Shown here piece after piece: positions 1 through 12,300 of a stretch of DNA of 64,000 nucleotides. A program made the position numbers and the translations under genes. Within the stretch, counting starts at the first letter, position 1, and each line of letters begins with the position of its first letter. This DNA comes from Agelaius tricolor (taxonomy: Eukaryota; Chordata; Aves; Passeriformes; Icteridae): the NCBI GenBank assembly GCA_023055355.1, contig JALJCS010000001.1, forward strand, positions 50,349,381 to 50,413,380. Direction: 5' to 3'. The notes beneath the pieces are model-generated. The model was not told the DNA's origin, did not search any database, and saw nothing but the letters and a program-made list of their open reading frames with translations.

Positions 1-260
1 TCATTTAAAGTACCAGTAATGCACCTGACATACTACTATGAAGAGAAAAGAGGAGACTCAATTTCAGAAAATTTTCAGAAAAGAATCCTTTACATAGTCA
101 TAATCTTCAGGTAAGGAGGAAGTGCCCTCGCTCCCCCTCAAACCCAAAAGCCCAAAATGTTTCCAAGAAAAGATTAGGAATAATGGAAAACAAAGACATA
201 ATCATGCACCATAGAGAAGGCCAAAGTTATTTTTTTATTCCTTTTGACACTTTTACTTAC

Positions 261-1874
261 CTAAGTCTAGTACATACTTGTCCTTCATCATTTGCCACCC
301 ACAGGACGTCAGCAAGTGATGGAGCCACAGGAGCTGGAGCTGCACTTTGTTCATCATAACCCACTGGACTTGGGTCTTGAACAAACTAAAAACAAAGAAT
401 GCCAAAAAAAGTATGAAGGGAAACTGAATTCAACACATACTGAAGGTTCTGGCTCAGCAAAAAGGAATTTTTAAACAGTGCTATAATGAAGTTGAAAACA
501 GTGAGTATAAGGGATGCACCACACAATTACACAAGCTAAAAAGAAGAGGAAACCTATCATCAAATCAAGAAACAAGAAAATACAAACAGGTGAAGTATAC
601 ACATGACAATAAATTTCTTACTTGAAAATAAGGTCTGGGGTAGGGCTCCAAGGAAAGAATTGTCCCAAGTCTACGGACAACACTTCGAGTAGATCCATAT
701 TCCTTTTTCTGGCACACAGATGTGACCTAAAAAGCAGAAAACCTTTGAACCGGAGAAGCAAAATCAAAGCCCCCAGTTCTTAATCTCACTTTAATCAAAG
801 TTATTTAATGATTCCATGTTACAGGTAATTAAATATAATGCAGTTTGGTTAACCTAACTTTTCAATGCTCTTCTCAAGCTGAAAGTCCAAAGAAGCCTAC
901 ACTAGTATGACAGTGTCTAAAACACAGAATATTTTTAAGAGGCACAAAGGCAAATATCTTGAGATACTGTCAAAAATGCTCATTCCATTAACTACATGCA
1001 GCTGTGTAAGTCTTGGAAAAGAACAATTAGCAAAGCAGTGAAATAAATTTAACATACCTTGGCCTGATACTTCCTTATGACAGCATATAACTGCTGGAAA
1101 TGCCATCCTGATGAGACTGCTGAAGGAAGGCAAGTTCCGAGAGTACGACTGATACTGCTGCCAAACACGTGAGTTTCAAAAAACGCGGCCTGTCAAAAAA
1201 ACCAGCAGCTTCCAACAACGGAACCAGAAAGTAACGAGGGCAGCTCAGCCAAATCAGCACTCCTGGAGATAGTCGCTGTTTCCCCACGAACAACGCTAGG
1301 ACTGTCTCAGCAGCACAAGCTGCAGCAGTGCCCCACTGCTGACAGCCGCCGGAGGAGCTGCCCATAGCCCCACGCTCCAACATCAGCCCCCGGCCCGGCA
1401 CCAGCGCCTCCTCAGCTTCCCCGCCGCACCTCTCCGGCTCTCTGAGCGCACGGCATTGGCTGCTACTGGGCAAGGGCTACGGAGCCTTTTATCTGAAACA
1501 GCAGAGCACGAGCAACCAACACCACTGACTTTCTGACGTTCAGCTCAGGACAAAAAGCGCCACTTGACAGCTCAGGGCAAAAAGCGCCACTTGACCGCCT
1601 GTATCAGGGCAGTGCCTCCACGTGCGGGCAGCGTGCTCCGACAAACCCGGCTGCGGGCAAGGAGGGCGCTGAAGCCGCCCCACCGCCCGCGGAGCCGACC
1701 TTCCCTCCCTCCCTCCCTCCCTCCCTCCGCCCAGCCAAGCGGCTGCAGGCGGGACGCCCCGCCCGAGCGGCTCTCCGGGCGCAGGCAGCCGCCGCGGGGT
1801 CTCACCTGGTGCTGCGGCCAGCCGAGGTAGCGCAGCAGCCGGCGGAGAAGCTGCTGCAGCAGCAGCAGCGCCAT
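261..1874 (-). CDS. MTFR2: MTFR2, mitochondrial fission regulator 2 (5' part, runs off left edge)
   Basis: Three coding exons on the minus strand: 1806-1874 (ATG, 23 codons), 622-726 (35 codons) and 261-385 (41 codons plus 2 bases). All have GT/AG junctions and compatible phases. The start MALLLLQQLLRRLLRYLG matches the family N-terminus as I remember it (human begins MSLILNILREMLEYFG). Exon 2 carries the family block EYGSTRSVVRRLG followed by LEPYPRP. Exon 3 carries PSLADVLWVANDEG, comparable to human PSFADILYVANDEE. MTFR1/MTFR2 proteins promote mitochondrial fission; the proline-rich middle and C-terminus are not in this window. Bases 1-260 look intronic. The head-to-tail order with BCLAF1 matches human 6q23, which favours MTFR2 over its paralogue MTFR1. 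Confidence 0.9.
1542..1595. repeat. 27-bp tandem duplication in MTFR2 intron 1
   Basis: Two adjacent 27-bp copies (1542-1568 and 1569-1595) differ by a single A/G change. Each contains AAAAAGCGCC. The pair sits at the edge of the CpG island just inside intron 1. Confidence 0.85.
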
Positions 1875-2145
1875 GGCGGGCGGGGGCCGCGCCCGCCGCA
1901 GCGCCCAGAGCGAAGCCGCCTGCGCCCGCCGCGCCGCCGGCGGCCGGGGGCGGGGCACCGCGGCAGCCCCGCCAATAGAAAGCTGGCAGCGCCGCGGCAG
2001 AGCCAATGAGCGGCAGGGCGGGCCCGTCGCGGGGGGTGTCGGGAGGAGCGGTTTGAACGCCGCGCTGCCCGGACCTGCCCCGCTTCCTAGGGAGCGCTCC
2101 CGGCAGGCGGGCCACAGCGCACCGCGGCCAGCTCGCACGCCTGAC
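1590..2145 (-). promoter_or_regulatory. CpG-island promoter of MTFR2
   Basis: A GC- and CpG-dense block around the MTFR2 start codon (1874). Two CCAAT boxes at 1972-1976 and 2003-2007 read on the plus strand and are exactly 31 bp apart, a spacing typical of paired NF-Y sites in cell-cycle promoters. A TTTGAA that could be a CHR element lies at 2052-2057. No TATA box was seen. Transcription should start between the ATG and the first CCAAT box, roughly 1875-1970. A CCCT-repeat tract lies at 1703-1728 inside intron 1. The motifs are visible; their function is inferred. Confidence 0.7.
1703..1728. repeat. CCCT simple repeat
   Basis: Six and a half units of CCCT form a polypyrimidine tract within the MTFR2 CpG island, in intron 1 on the MTFR2 strand. 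Confidence 0.9.
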
Positions 2146-2159
2146 TGACCAAGGGACTG

Positions 2160-5090
2160 CACTCACGGAAAGGTAGCTTCTGCCTCTGCCAACACAGCAC
2201 GCACCAGCAGAACAAATGCACCAGAGCCTGTGAACTCACTGAATTAACAGAAAGGAGCTACACTGAGATGGTTCAGGCCTTCGATGTAGCAAACTCCTAA
2301 CTACTTCATTCACACTCCTAAAACAAATAGACAAAGTATCCTCAATGCAACAACTGCCCAGTAACACCTGACTACACTGACTTCCAAAACCGGGCTTTGA
2401 AATTGTACACTTGCTCTTCCTTCATCTTTGTAAGATTTCTACTGTTTTCCTCAAGAGAATTTGAAAACTTGAAGAAAGTTAGCAGTGCTAAAAGTGCTTC
2501 TAGGAGAAGATATATCCTCTTCCTCCAGCTATGCAGTCTGTGCTTGGAGATGACCTTCCCTCATCTGTGCAGTCGGTGTTCCTGTTGTTAGTACTGGAGT
2601 TCCCACAGCAGCATTGCTGGTTACTGTTATCCATGTCAGGTGGATCCATTCTCTAAACCAAACACAGAGTAGCACTACTGGTAACACACACAGTAGTAAC
2701 AGCATACAGCTGGTTCAGGGGACTAGGAAGTTTTAAGCTTGAGGAGAGAAAGGGTAAAACGTTTTAATGGATATGTGTAGAAAAACTGTACGACAATGCT
2801 TGCCTTAAAGGAACAAGAAAAAAGTACTTCTCACCTACTCCTCCAACACCTCACTAAAGAAGAGGAAGTGTCAACACAATGGGAACAACACAGCTCTATT
2901 GGAAACCAGGAAGAGACAGGATCTCTCAAGCAGCAGCAAAACCGAGGCAATTTAGTTTCACTGCAGTACCAGTAACCAGCTGCACTGAATGAGAGGTGCA
3001 GTTGGGAACTCGTACAGAAATGCTTCAAGTCAGCAGGTACAGCTCTGAACAGTACAGAAGGAACCTGCAGGATCTTCTGAACAAAAGCATCTTCTGACAA
3101 GCCAGCTTTAGAAAACAAGAAGTGACACAGGGCTCAAGGCTTAATGCTGCTGCCGTACCTCTATAGCTGAGCCAAAGCTCAGGGACAGCTCTCCTTTTAA
3201 AGCACTAGCAACTGCAGGAAAGCTTTACTCTTATGCAGCTGCCCACTGTTACAGTAATGCTGATTGTTCCTGGGAGGAAAGAGGATGTGCGATTTAATTC
3301 CAAACCAAGAAACTAAATGGACACTGTACTAACAGTACAGCTACTGGATTCCATGTTGGTTGGTGGCCTTTTTTTTGCCTAGTAAAATGTATGCCTGATT
3401 TTATCTGAACTGCAGGGATAACTTCAAACTCTATGAATGCACTTAATCTCTGCATGGTGTCCTAAAAAGTGCTTCATTGCTGGAGAGCAGAGAGTCAGAA
3501 TGAGTAGCTGAATTCAAAAGATAGTTAAATATTTTATACCAGCATAATGTCTACACAATTTTTTCCCCCTGTACCAGTGGTCTTTACCTTTTAACAAGAG
3601 AAATGCAAAATGCACTGAAATTCCATTCACAGGTCATGCAATTACCTTAGTAGCACGTTTCTTAGCACAGTGAAAATTCACTCTTGTTAAAAGACAAGTG
3701 CTGAAGCACTAGACTTAGATTAAAAAAGTGAACTCCACTCCCACTTTGTTTCTTGCAGATCTCTCAGAGACAGACTGCAACTTGCATCTTTGACTACATT
3801 ATCTCTTAATTCGAATTAACTTATTTAAGGAAGTGTTAGTGGCTGTAATTGTGTGTTCTGTAATCAAATTACATTTCTGATAAACTACAATGAAATTAGG
3901 GATTGCAAAAAACCCAGATTTTTATCATCTAACCTCCAGACTGGTTTGTAGGATCAAATGCCATTACCAAAGCAATCTCTACCAGATCTCCTTGGATATT
4001 CAGCTAAAATACAAAATTTAAATCTGCCTCGTCTTGCAGGAATTGTACTGCTTTGTGACACACAGACCCTAACAATCCATTTTCAACTTGACATAAATGA
4101 TACAAATTACCTGTTATATGGTCATGACAGCTCAAGCATATCTTGATCCTGTTCAGTTCCAGACTGATGCTTCATTAGGACAGGCTTTGACTAGTGTTTG
4201 CAAAGTTTGCTTTGTTCCCTTTTTTGCTTATTCTAATTTAATATACACAAAGTCTGAGTTTTGCTGAGAAGTCCAAAGAATACTCTGTTTATCACTTCAA
4301 ACAGCTATTAAAAGATGCACTGTACATGTAAAAGCCAATCTGGCAACAACTGTTTAGCTGGGCTAAACGTTTTAAAACATAAAGAGGGAATGACTTTATT
4401 AACTAACTACTACTGGGAGACAAGTATTGCTCCTGTTTCCCTTTCTACACAGCTGCCTGCAAATTAGCAAAACATAAAATATAGTTTCTTCAGCTACAGT
4501 GAGGATTGTTTTGTTTTCCTTCCTTCTAGTGTTTAATTTTTATATGGGAGTTAACTACTTCCTAACAGTAAAGCAAATAAGAAGGCATACATTATACAGG
4601 TATTTAATATTAACACCTCTATCAAAGTTTTCCTTTTCTTTTTTCCCCTACTTTAAAGATATTATGCCTTTTGAAAGGGTGAGTAAGAACAACTACACTT
4701 TTAACTCCACGTAACATTGAGATTTAGTTTATCGACAGCATTTTGAGAAAGACAAGCAAAGTAATCTTCTTGTATTAGAATGTCCTTGTTCTGGTAATTT
4801 AAGTATATTACTTTCATCCTTAACATTCTAGAGGTTAAGTGTGTAACTACCACTAAACCTAAGCTTGAGGGTTTGGTTGTTTTTTTTAAAAACAAACCAA
4901 AAAACAACAATAACAAAAAAAAAAACCCAACAAAAACAAACAAACAACAACAACAACAAAAAAAAATCACACAAAAAAACCCCAACCAAAATCCCTTTAA
5001 TATCTGCACTTCAGCTACAAAAATTCTTGCAGCACAATTATTAGAAATCAGTTGAAGAAAATTATATTTACCAGTTCAGGTTTTAACATC
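2160..5090. other. Intergenic region between MTFR2 promoter and BCLAF1 3' end
   Basis: No reading frame here has a recognisable protein or a consistent splice structure; the ORFs are short and lack support. It is AT-rich, with an A-rich low-complexity stretch at about 4890-4985. The left end of the BCLAF1 3' UTR probably lies near 5.08 kb. Confidence 0.6.
4888..4985. repeat. A-rich low-complexity tract (CAA/CAAA-like)
   Basis: About 100 bp almost entirely of A and C, with CAAA, CAACAA and runs of eight to eleven A. It gives spurious lysine/asparagine ORFs on one strand and phenylalanine/cysteine ORFs on the other. Similar tracts lie near 27.13 kb and 63.75 kb. Confidence 0.8.
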
Positions 5091-5096
5091 TCTTCC

Positions 5097-5102
5097 TTTA
5101 TT
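5097..5102 (-). terminator. Candidate poly(A) signal of BCLAF1
   Basis: TTTATT on the plus strand reads AATAAA on the BCLAF1 strand, about 0.9 kb after the stop codon. It is the first canonical hexamer I found downstream of the stop. A longer 3' UTR cannot be excluded. Confidence 0.35.
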
Positions 5103-6006
5103 TTTTTCAGGGATTTTGTGGTGTTTTGTTTCTCTCCTCCCACCTGGTCCTGTCCTGCTCTCTCATTTTAACTTAAATGCTGTACATGTGAATGACTCAT
5201 TCTTGCCAGATTACACACCCAGAGAGGCAAGCCCACACAGAGAAATTAAAGAGGCAATTCTAACAAACTCTAAAAAGAAACTGCTAAAAAAGAAGCTAGA
5301 TTGATACTGGCACCAAATTAACTTAAGTGTTCTGCTGATGACTAAGCTATTAAAAAATACACTTGAAACTCACTGTAGTTTGTATATGCATATGTATTTC
5401 TTAGGCTACTAATGAAGAGTGACGATTTCACTGCTTAAGTGAAATTCTTGCTGCACCCTTGCAGGGTGAAATAAGAATCCAGGTTTATCACTATGTATGT
5501 TCTCATCAACTAACATACAATCAGCATTTTGCACAGCTGTTTGTACTTATACTGTGACTGGTTAACTACCCTTAAATACAGTTCTTATAAAAAGGCAACA
5601 GAGAAGTAGTGATAAGTTTATAAAAAAATGCTGCTCCAAGATTTTAGGTGTGCAGAGCTGTAAGTTTACTTCAGAATAAAACACAGACATAGGGGAGAAT
5701 CAAAACTTTTAGAGTTGTACTTGACCATATATTTGGACAAAGCAGAATTACACTGCATATAACAAACAGTAAAATTTCTTAAAAGTTGTTACAAATATTT
5801 TACTTTCTACCTGTACGATCATTAACATAGTTTACTATATCATGATTTTTTTCTAAAGGCTTAAAACGAAAACAATCTCTCTAAACTACTTTCCAACAGT
5901 AAAATTTAAGTAAAATGCTTACATTCATTTGACAACAAAAAAACATATTAAAAATGTTGTGTGGGTGGTGCAAGAGCTGCTCTTTCAGCTACAACTTTCT
6001 TCTGGG

Positions 6007-6363
6007 TTATTCCTGTGGAAAGAAAGAAAATATTCTTGTTGTAAACTGTTAATAATCAAACTCCAAAACCTTTAACGTGATCCCTACATGCAGCCAATTA
6101 CTTGGCATAGGGCAAGATGAACCACCTAATCTGCAATTCACTGAACAATTTACCTTTTCCTCTTTGCGTCTGTCCTTTTCTTCATTATTCTCAATTGTTT
6201 CTTCCTCATCTTCCACAATGCCATCCCCTTGATATTTGTCATGCGTCCACTTCGGACTGCTGCCTGACTTTTTGAAGTTAAAACGCCCTCTGCCACGCTG
6301 GAAAGTACCACGGCCTCTTCCTCTTTTGGCCCAATAATCCACACCATCATCTCTGTCATCATG
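6007..6363 (-). CDS. BCLAF1: BCLAF1 last two coding exons (residues 850-920)
   Basis: Exon 6154-6363 codes 70 residues from [19 protein letters not shown] to the acidic/basic end RRKEEK. The final coding exon contributes only GAA TAA (6007-6012) after a strong TTTCTTTCCACAG acceptor, giving the terminal ...EEKE that matches the mammalian end. Reading through the donor at 6153 would instead add unrelated residues, so the tiny terminal coding exon is well supported. Confidence 0.93.
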
Positions 6364-9300
6364 CTACAATAACACCAGAAAAAGAGTAAGGTTAGACACC
6401 TCTTAAATGTACCCCATAATGTTAGTATGCTATAGCAAATGTATAAAACAAAGTTTTAAATGTTAATATGTTAAAAAGTACTCTTTTTTAACTCAATATG
6501 TTAACTCATTATGTTAAAAAGTACTCTTCAGATTGCAATTACTCTTAAAAGGCACAATGCTTTTACTAAAACCACAACACCACAGTTTGAAGAGCCCACA
6601 ATTCACTGTGGGTCTACTTCAATGCGAGTAACAAATCACTTGTCTGTAACTTACACTCAGAATTAAGATTACTAGTTTTGAGGGGAAAAAATTACTAGTT
6701 TTGAGGGGAAAAAATTTAAAAGAAGCTCTAGGAAAGTGCTAGGTTACTTTAGCACAAAGGGAGTTCTTTATACTTCACAAGAGGCAACTGAAGGCAGTTT
6801 TCAGAAAATCTGCCCCACCAGCACAACATAGGGCAAATTAAGTTCAAACTGTTTAAGTCCAACATTACCAAACAATATTCGAGGTTCTCTGGTTTTGTTT
6901 GCTGTCTTGCTACCAAATACAGCCTTAGATAGTTAGGTATGTTCTCACAATCATTTTACACACTGCATGAAATCTACAAACCGTTATTCAATATAAAAAA
7001 AATGTTTCTATTTACAGTGGTGAGGTACACTTGCTTCAACATATGTTTTTTTCTTAACTTGTGATTTGGAAAGAAGTCTGAACTATTAAACATGTATCAC
7101 ACCCATATAATGCAGCTTAATTATACAGAAGTAGTTGAAGGGCGGCTTATTTAATTTAAAACATTTTTAGAAATTCAAGTTTAATAGCTAAAATTGATTG
7201 TTCTAATATCATGAATAGATTATCACATCTCTGTTTACAGATCAGAAAAGTTTAGATATGTCTAGGAAGACAGAACTCCTTAATGAAATATCTGAATTGT
7301 GACTGCATTATCTCTTAGTTACCCGTTAACATATTTGTGACAAGCTATAATGCTCCAGGAGAAGGTATTATCTTCATTACTTATCATCTTTTAATGAAAC
7401 AATATCCTTCAAAGTTTGCGTTGTTCCAGAAATGACTGGAGCAGACACCACACATCCAGTGTACTGCACTACTTAGAGTAGTTACATCAAGGGTCCTCCT
7501 TTCATAATCCAGATGGGAGAAAGGCATCAAAACTGTGGTGATTTTCTTGTGACTATCACAGTACTCAGAGCAAAGAACTGCTCATAACAGAGTCTGTATA
7601 TGAAAATCCACAAATACTGTCAGCTTTTCCTGATCTTTCACTTCTGTAGACTTCCAGACCAATCTAAGACAAATCTCAAATGTCATACAGATGTAAATCC
7701 AGGAAAACACAGCACACAAGCCTTTCTGGCTTAAAGTTGGGTTTTAATAAATTTTGTCTGAACCTGCCTTCTTCCCCACTCCCTGATGAAATTTTTGGAG
7801 ATAAATTCCATGTCAGGCCTCAGTTACTGCCAGCCTGCTGTAGAAAGATGAAAGATAAGCAGAACCAACCACTACAGCCACCCTGATACTCTCACAGTTA
7901 CTCTTGTCCCTGTCCATACATGCATGCTACTTCTACGCTTGTAGAAAGTTTGAAAAAAAAAAAAGCATGCATAAGACATCAATTTCTCCACACCCACCAA
8001 GAAGTATTTCTTGCTTTTTGGGGTATATTCAGGATCCCACTCCTCTTCCTTCGGTCTCTTCTGAAAAGTAGTATTTGAGTTGCTGGGACCAGTATTTGTT
8101 CCAGCAAAGACTCCTCTGGCTCTTCCTCTGCCCCTAATTCGAAACTGATTAACCAAGATGTCATTTAAACCATTTACATAACACCACAAAGTAGAGTCAA
8201 GTTCTCTGTTACTGAAAATACTTTCTGTGCTTAATTACAGTATCTGCAAGTGGAAAAACCATTTTCAAATTCACATACTACCTTAAGTAATATATTCAAG
8301 CATTCATTTTGAAATAATGATTCTATTAAACTTAATTGAAACACATTTGAGTTCTTGGCATAAGTTCACCCACAACCACTGAAAAGAAATTTGACTGCTA
8401 GTAAACCAGTGTGTTGGAACAAAAGGTCACAAGAAGCTTCTGAAGCTGTTCACACAAAAAAAAAAAACAGGAGGAAAGCTAGACTAAAACAGGGACAAAA
8501 TTGTCAGGGGAAAAAGAAAGGTATTTATGGAGTCAATTGAATCATTTATGAAAAGGTGATTCTGGAATACATACTAACTGCAGTTTTCACAGGAGTATAT
8601 CCACTGTGTGTTACTCAAGCATTCTTAACTGAGATTCAAGAATGCACCTCAGGCCAAATTACATTTCAAATGAGTAAATTCTTTACTCAGAAAAAAGTCA
8701 ATAGCATGTACTGTGCAGAGCAGCAATGCTTAAAGTGAAAAGGAGTGTTTTAAATATTCTTTATAATGAATTACTGAGGTTTTAAAATGCTAGGCTGGTG
8801 TCCTGGGTTGGCTATATGATGCTTGTATCCCCAACTGTCTGTTCTGTTTATGCTGAATAATAAGTTTTGCACCTTTAAGACTTGTTCCAGAGAGTGAAGG
8901 GGGGAGAGAAGAAGCAGCAGTTTGTTTTCAGACACTGCACTCCTCCTACACATTCCTGCTCCTGACTGTGTTATCTGTGGATGGACAGACAGCGGGACAG
9001 AGCTCTCCTTTGCTTTTAGTTAGCTTTAGCTAGCTGAGGCAGAGAAGTTCCCTGGACTGTGGGATTTTTTCCCCTTTTCTTTGGACCTATTCAAACCTGC
9101 TCTGGACTGAACACCCAGCAGAGCACTGGCAGCTCACACCTGTGGCCCACCGGGCTGGGCCTGGGCTGCGGCATTTCCAGCGCTGGAGGGACTGATCAGA
9201 GACTGAGCGAGCTGAGCTGTAACCTGGGGAGGGGACTTTCTCAGTTTGTCATCTCTTTTGGAGCAGCAAGGGGTTTTATTGTTTAATATTGTTCGGATTT

Positions 9301-12300
9301 TATTGTTTAATAAAAGGTTTTTCCACTTTTCTCCAAGGAGGTTTTTTTTTTTTTCCAAACCGGTTGGGGAAGGGGCCAATTGAATCTGCTTTCTAGAGGA
9401 ACCCCCTGGGGGGGGTTCAGTTCCAAATCTGCCCTGAACCAGGACAGCTAGAAAGTCTCACACCAAAAACCATCCTTAACTCAGAATTCACTGAGTAGTA
9501 ATGTATAGTTATCTTAGCATGTAAATACTTAGCTTGTAGAAAACATTAAATGAGTTTATATCCTTCATTGAAGTGGAGAAGAAAGGTTAGTCGGGGAAGA
9601 TAAGACTGCTAAAAACTAAGAGCACAATTTCCAAAAGTAGCCTACTTAAAAACACAGAACTGCATCTTCAGAGTAATAGTACAAAAATATAACTGGAAGC
9701 TAATTTATTTGTTAAAAATAAATTAGCGTGTTTCATAAACATAGATCAGTAATATATATAATTAATGAACTCAAAAGGTAAGTGTTACACATACTTAGTT
9801 CCACAAAGCTCTGAAACTTCTAATGCAGAATTTATGCTGGACAGATTTAAAATTACTCTGAAATCAAACCAACTGTAAAACAATCTGTAGAAGGCTCATA
9901 AGACCTATCCAATACTCTGGGAGAAAAAAAAAAACAATCAAAAAATTGTTTGGAGTGTCATTTGGAAAGCAACAGACTAACTGTACAAGGGAGGAAGTAA
10001 GGTATGCTTTCTTGATTTCCAACAGCTTTATAAAATTAGGGCACAACAAAGCGTAACCTGGGGGAAGGGGCAGGGGGCAGACAGAATAATGACAGGATTA
10101 AAAAAAGAGAAAAAAAGAGGCAGCAGTATTTCCTGGTATTCAGTCCTGGGATCAGATTCCCCTTAAGAAAAACATCTACAGTTTTCCTAACCATTTTATT
10201 AATGCTTCACTGTACCAAATCATCTTTCAGGTAAAGAACTACAGGACATAAAATCTACTATGGTGTTAACTTTATGGGCTTATTTATTAGAAAGACTACC
10301 ACAAAAAAAGACAAGTGTATATTTTCTATATAGAACTCACTTTAAACAGAGCTGCTACATATAATTCATTCATAAATGGATACTAATGACATTGCCATTG
10401 AAAAATTCCAATTATCCTCATTTCTGAGTCCATATTTGAAAACTATTCATGATGCTTATGTATGGGAAGCCTAGAACCCAAGAGAATTGCGTACTAGCCG
10501 AAGTTAGAGAAAAACCATTGCTGACTTAACATTAGCTTGCTGGATAGGGAAGATGTTAGATTCTCCAAGGCTCTCTCTTAGGAGAAAGATTTAAAACCAA
10601 AGCATTTTATTTACTCCAAAAGCAAAGCAGTGATAACTGGAATGCAGCCGCTATTATTAGCCTGTATTTACAAACACATTCCTATGCTAGCTGGTCTGTG
10701 TTTTTTGATACCATCCAAGATATATCCCTAAAGAGCAGATCTGAGTCAGCAGTTGGCCTATTTAGATTCACCTGCTCAGACACTTTGTTCCAAAAGCCTG
10801 TATGTGACCATGGATGTTGTTAAGGAACATTAATTAACCTGTTATCACTGCATAGACCAAACTGGTAGTCACTAGCAATTAAATGAGTAGAAATCTATTA
10901 ACTTTCCAGTTCCCATCTACCTCAATTGCATATGAAGTAGCACCTATCTCACAATACATACAATCTGGTTTTATAAAGCAGGAAGGCTTCAATGAATTAC
11001 AAGTTTTCTCCCACTAAATCTCCTTGACAGGAGATGGAGTTTTAAGCTCCCTTTTGTTTAACTTCTGTTTTGTTTGTGCCATTATTTTATATAGCTAGAA
11101 ATTGTGCTGATAGTCATATTTGATGCCTACACCATCCAGGGATTTATATACTTACGCCACATATTTCCATAGCATAACTATATAAAAAACAAGAAGAAAG
11201 GAGGAAATGATGCACTTCTAGTGTTAGAAATTTAGAACTTTGCATTTTCCTCTAGGTAGCTATAGTTTTTTAGATGGAGGTTTCAAGCCTCAAGTGTTGG
11301 CACATGCCACATGCATTTCAGACACTCTTATGTGTAGTTCAAAACTTTTTTTTTAGTATAAATGATTAAACATTTATACTAAACACTGCACTTCAGCATT
11401 ATTTGGTCTTAATTACAGGCTACATTAAGAAATTATTGTTGAAGTATGAAATTGCTCCTACTTATTATGTAAAATGGTTTTTCCCAACCTACACAGAACT
11501 TGAACTTTTTTGTGTGTTTAGCTGTGGTCTGGAGGTCTACTTTGCCATGTTGTTCAGGGGTGGGTGAGTGGTGTCTGTTCGTGGGTTGTTTTGGGGTTTT
11601 GTTTTTTTTTTTGTTTGGGCTGTATGGTGTTTTTAAGTGCTCCGTATCTTTTTCAAGGCCTTCTTTATTGATTCCTAGTTTTTCCAAATGCATCTACATT
11701 TCCCAGTTATACATCAATAATTACATTACCATGGAATCTGAAAGTTTAAGATTTTTCTGAAGACTAGAGTGGTCAATATGCCACTTTCCAAATCACAATG
11801 CTTAAATACATTCCAGAGGTAGATCAATGAACTTTCATGCTCAGTGGCTAGTCCAAGCCAAAGAAACACAAAAAAAACAAGTATACCATCTCCTCAATAC
11901 AGCTGTTTCAAGGTTGACATTTATTTTTAATTATGTGCCATTCTCTATATAAAAAGTTGCAGGCATTACACACAAAGGAGTGCAAAACCAAACCCAACAT
12001 GAGAGGGAAAAACAGAAGGTGCAGGGAGTTAAGGGTTATCAGGACCCAAGACTTAAAATTTACAGAACAGTGAATTTTCAGATCCTGTTAGGAAGCAGCA
12101 TTATAAAAGAAGAGCAAGGAAAAATCCTGATTCCCCAGACCCTTATGCTAGGATCTGTAATGTCATGCTAATGCGTATTTACAGATCATTCAAGTGCTAC
12201 TGGTGAGTGCTGGGGGAAAAAAAAAAAAAGACTCAATATTTCAGGTTTGGTATATCGCATAAAGACCTCAAGTCTAGCCTAACACGAATCACTACAACAC

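Noticed and set aside
1540..2166. 208- and 196-codon minus-strand ORFs over the MTFR2 promoter
   Set aside because: Only the 23 codons from ATG 1874 to the donor at 1805 match MTFR2; the rest is CpG-island read-through.
4701..5055. Lysine/asparagine-rich and phenylalanine/cysteine-rich ORFs
   Set aside because: They translate an A-rich low-complexity tract.
9059..9379. ORFs of 75-81 codons near 9.1-9.4 kb
   Set aside because: They are inside the solo LTR and have no coding homology to retroviral proteins.
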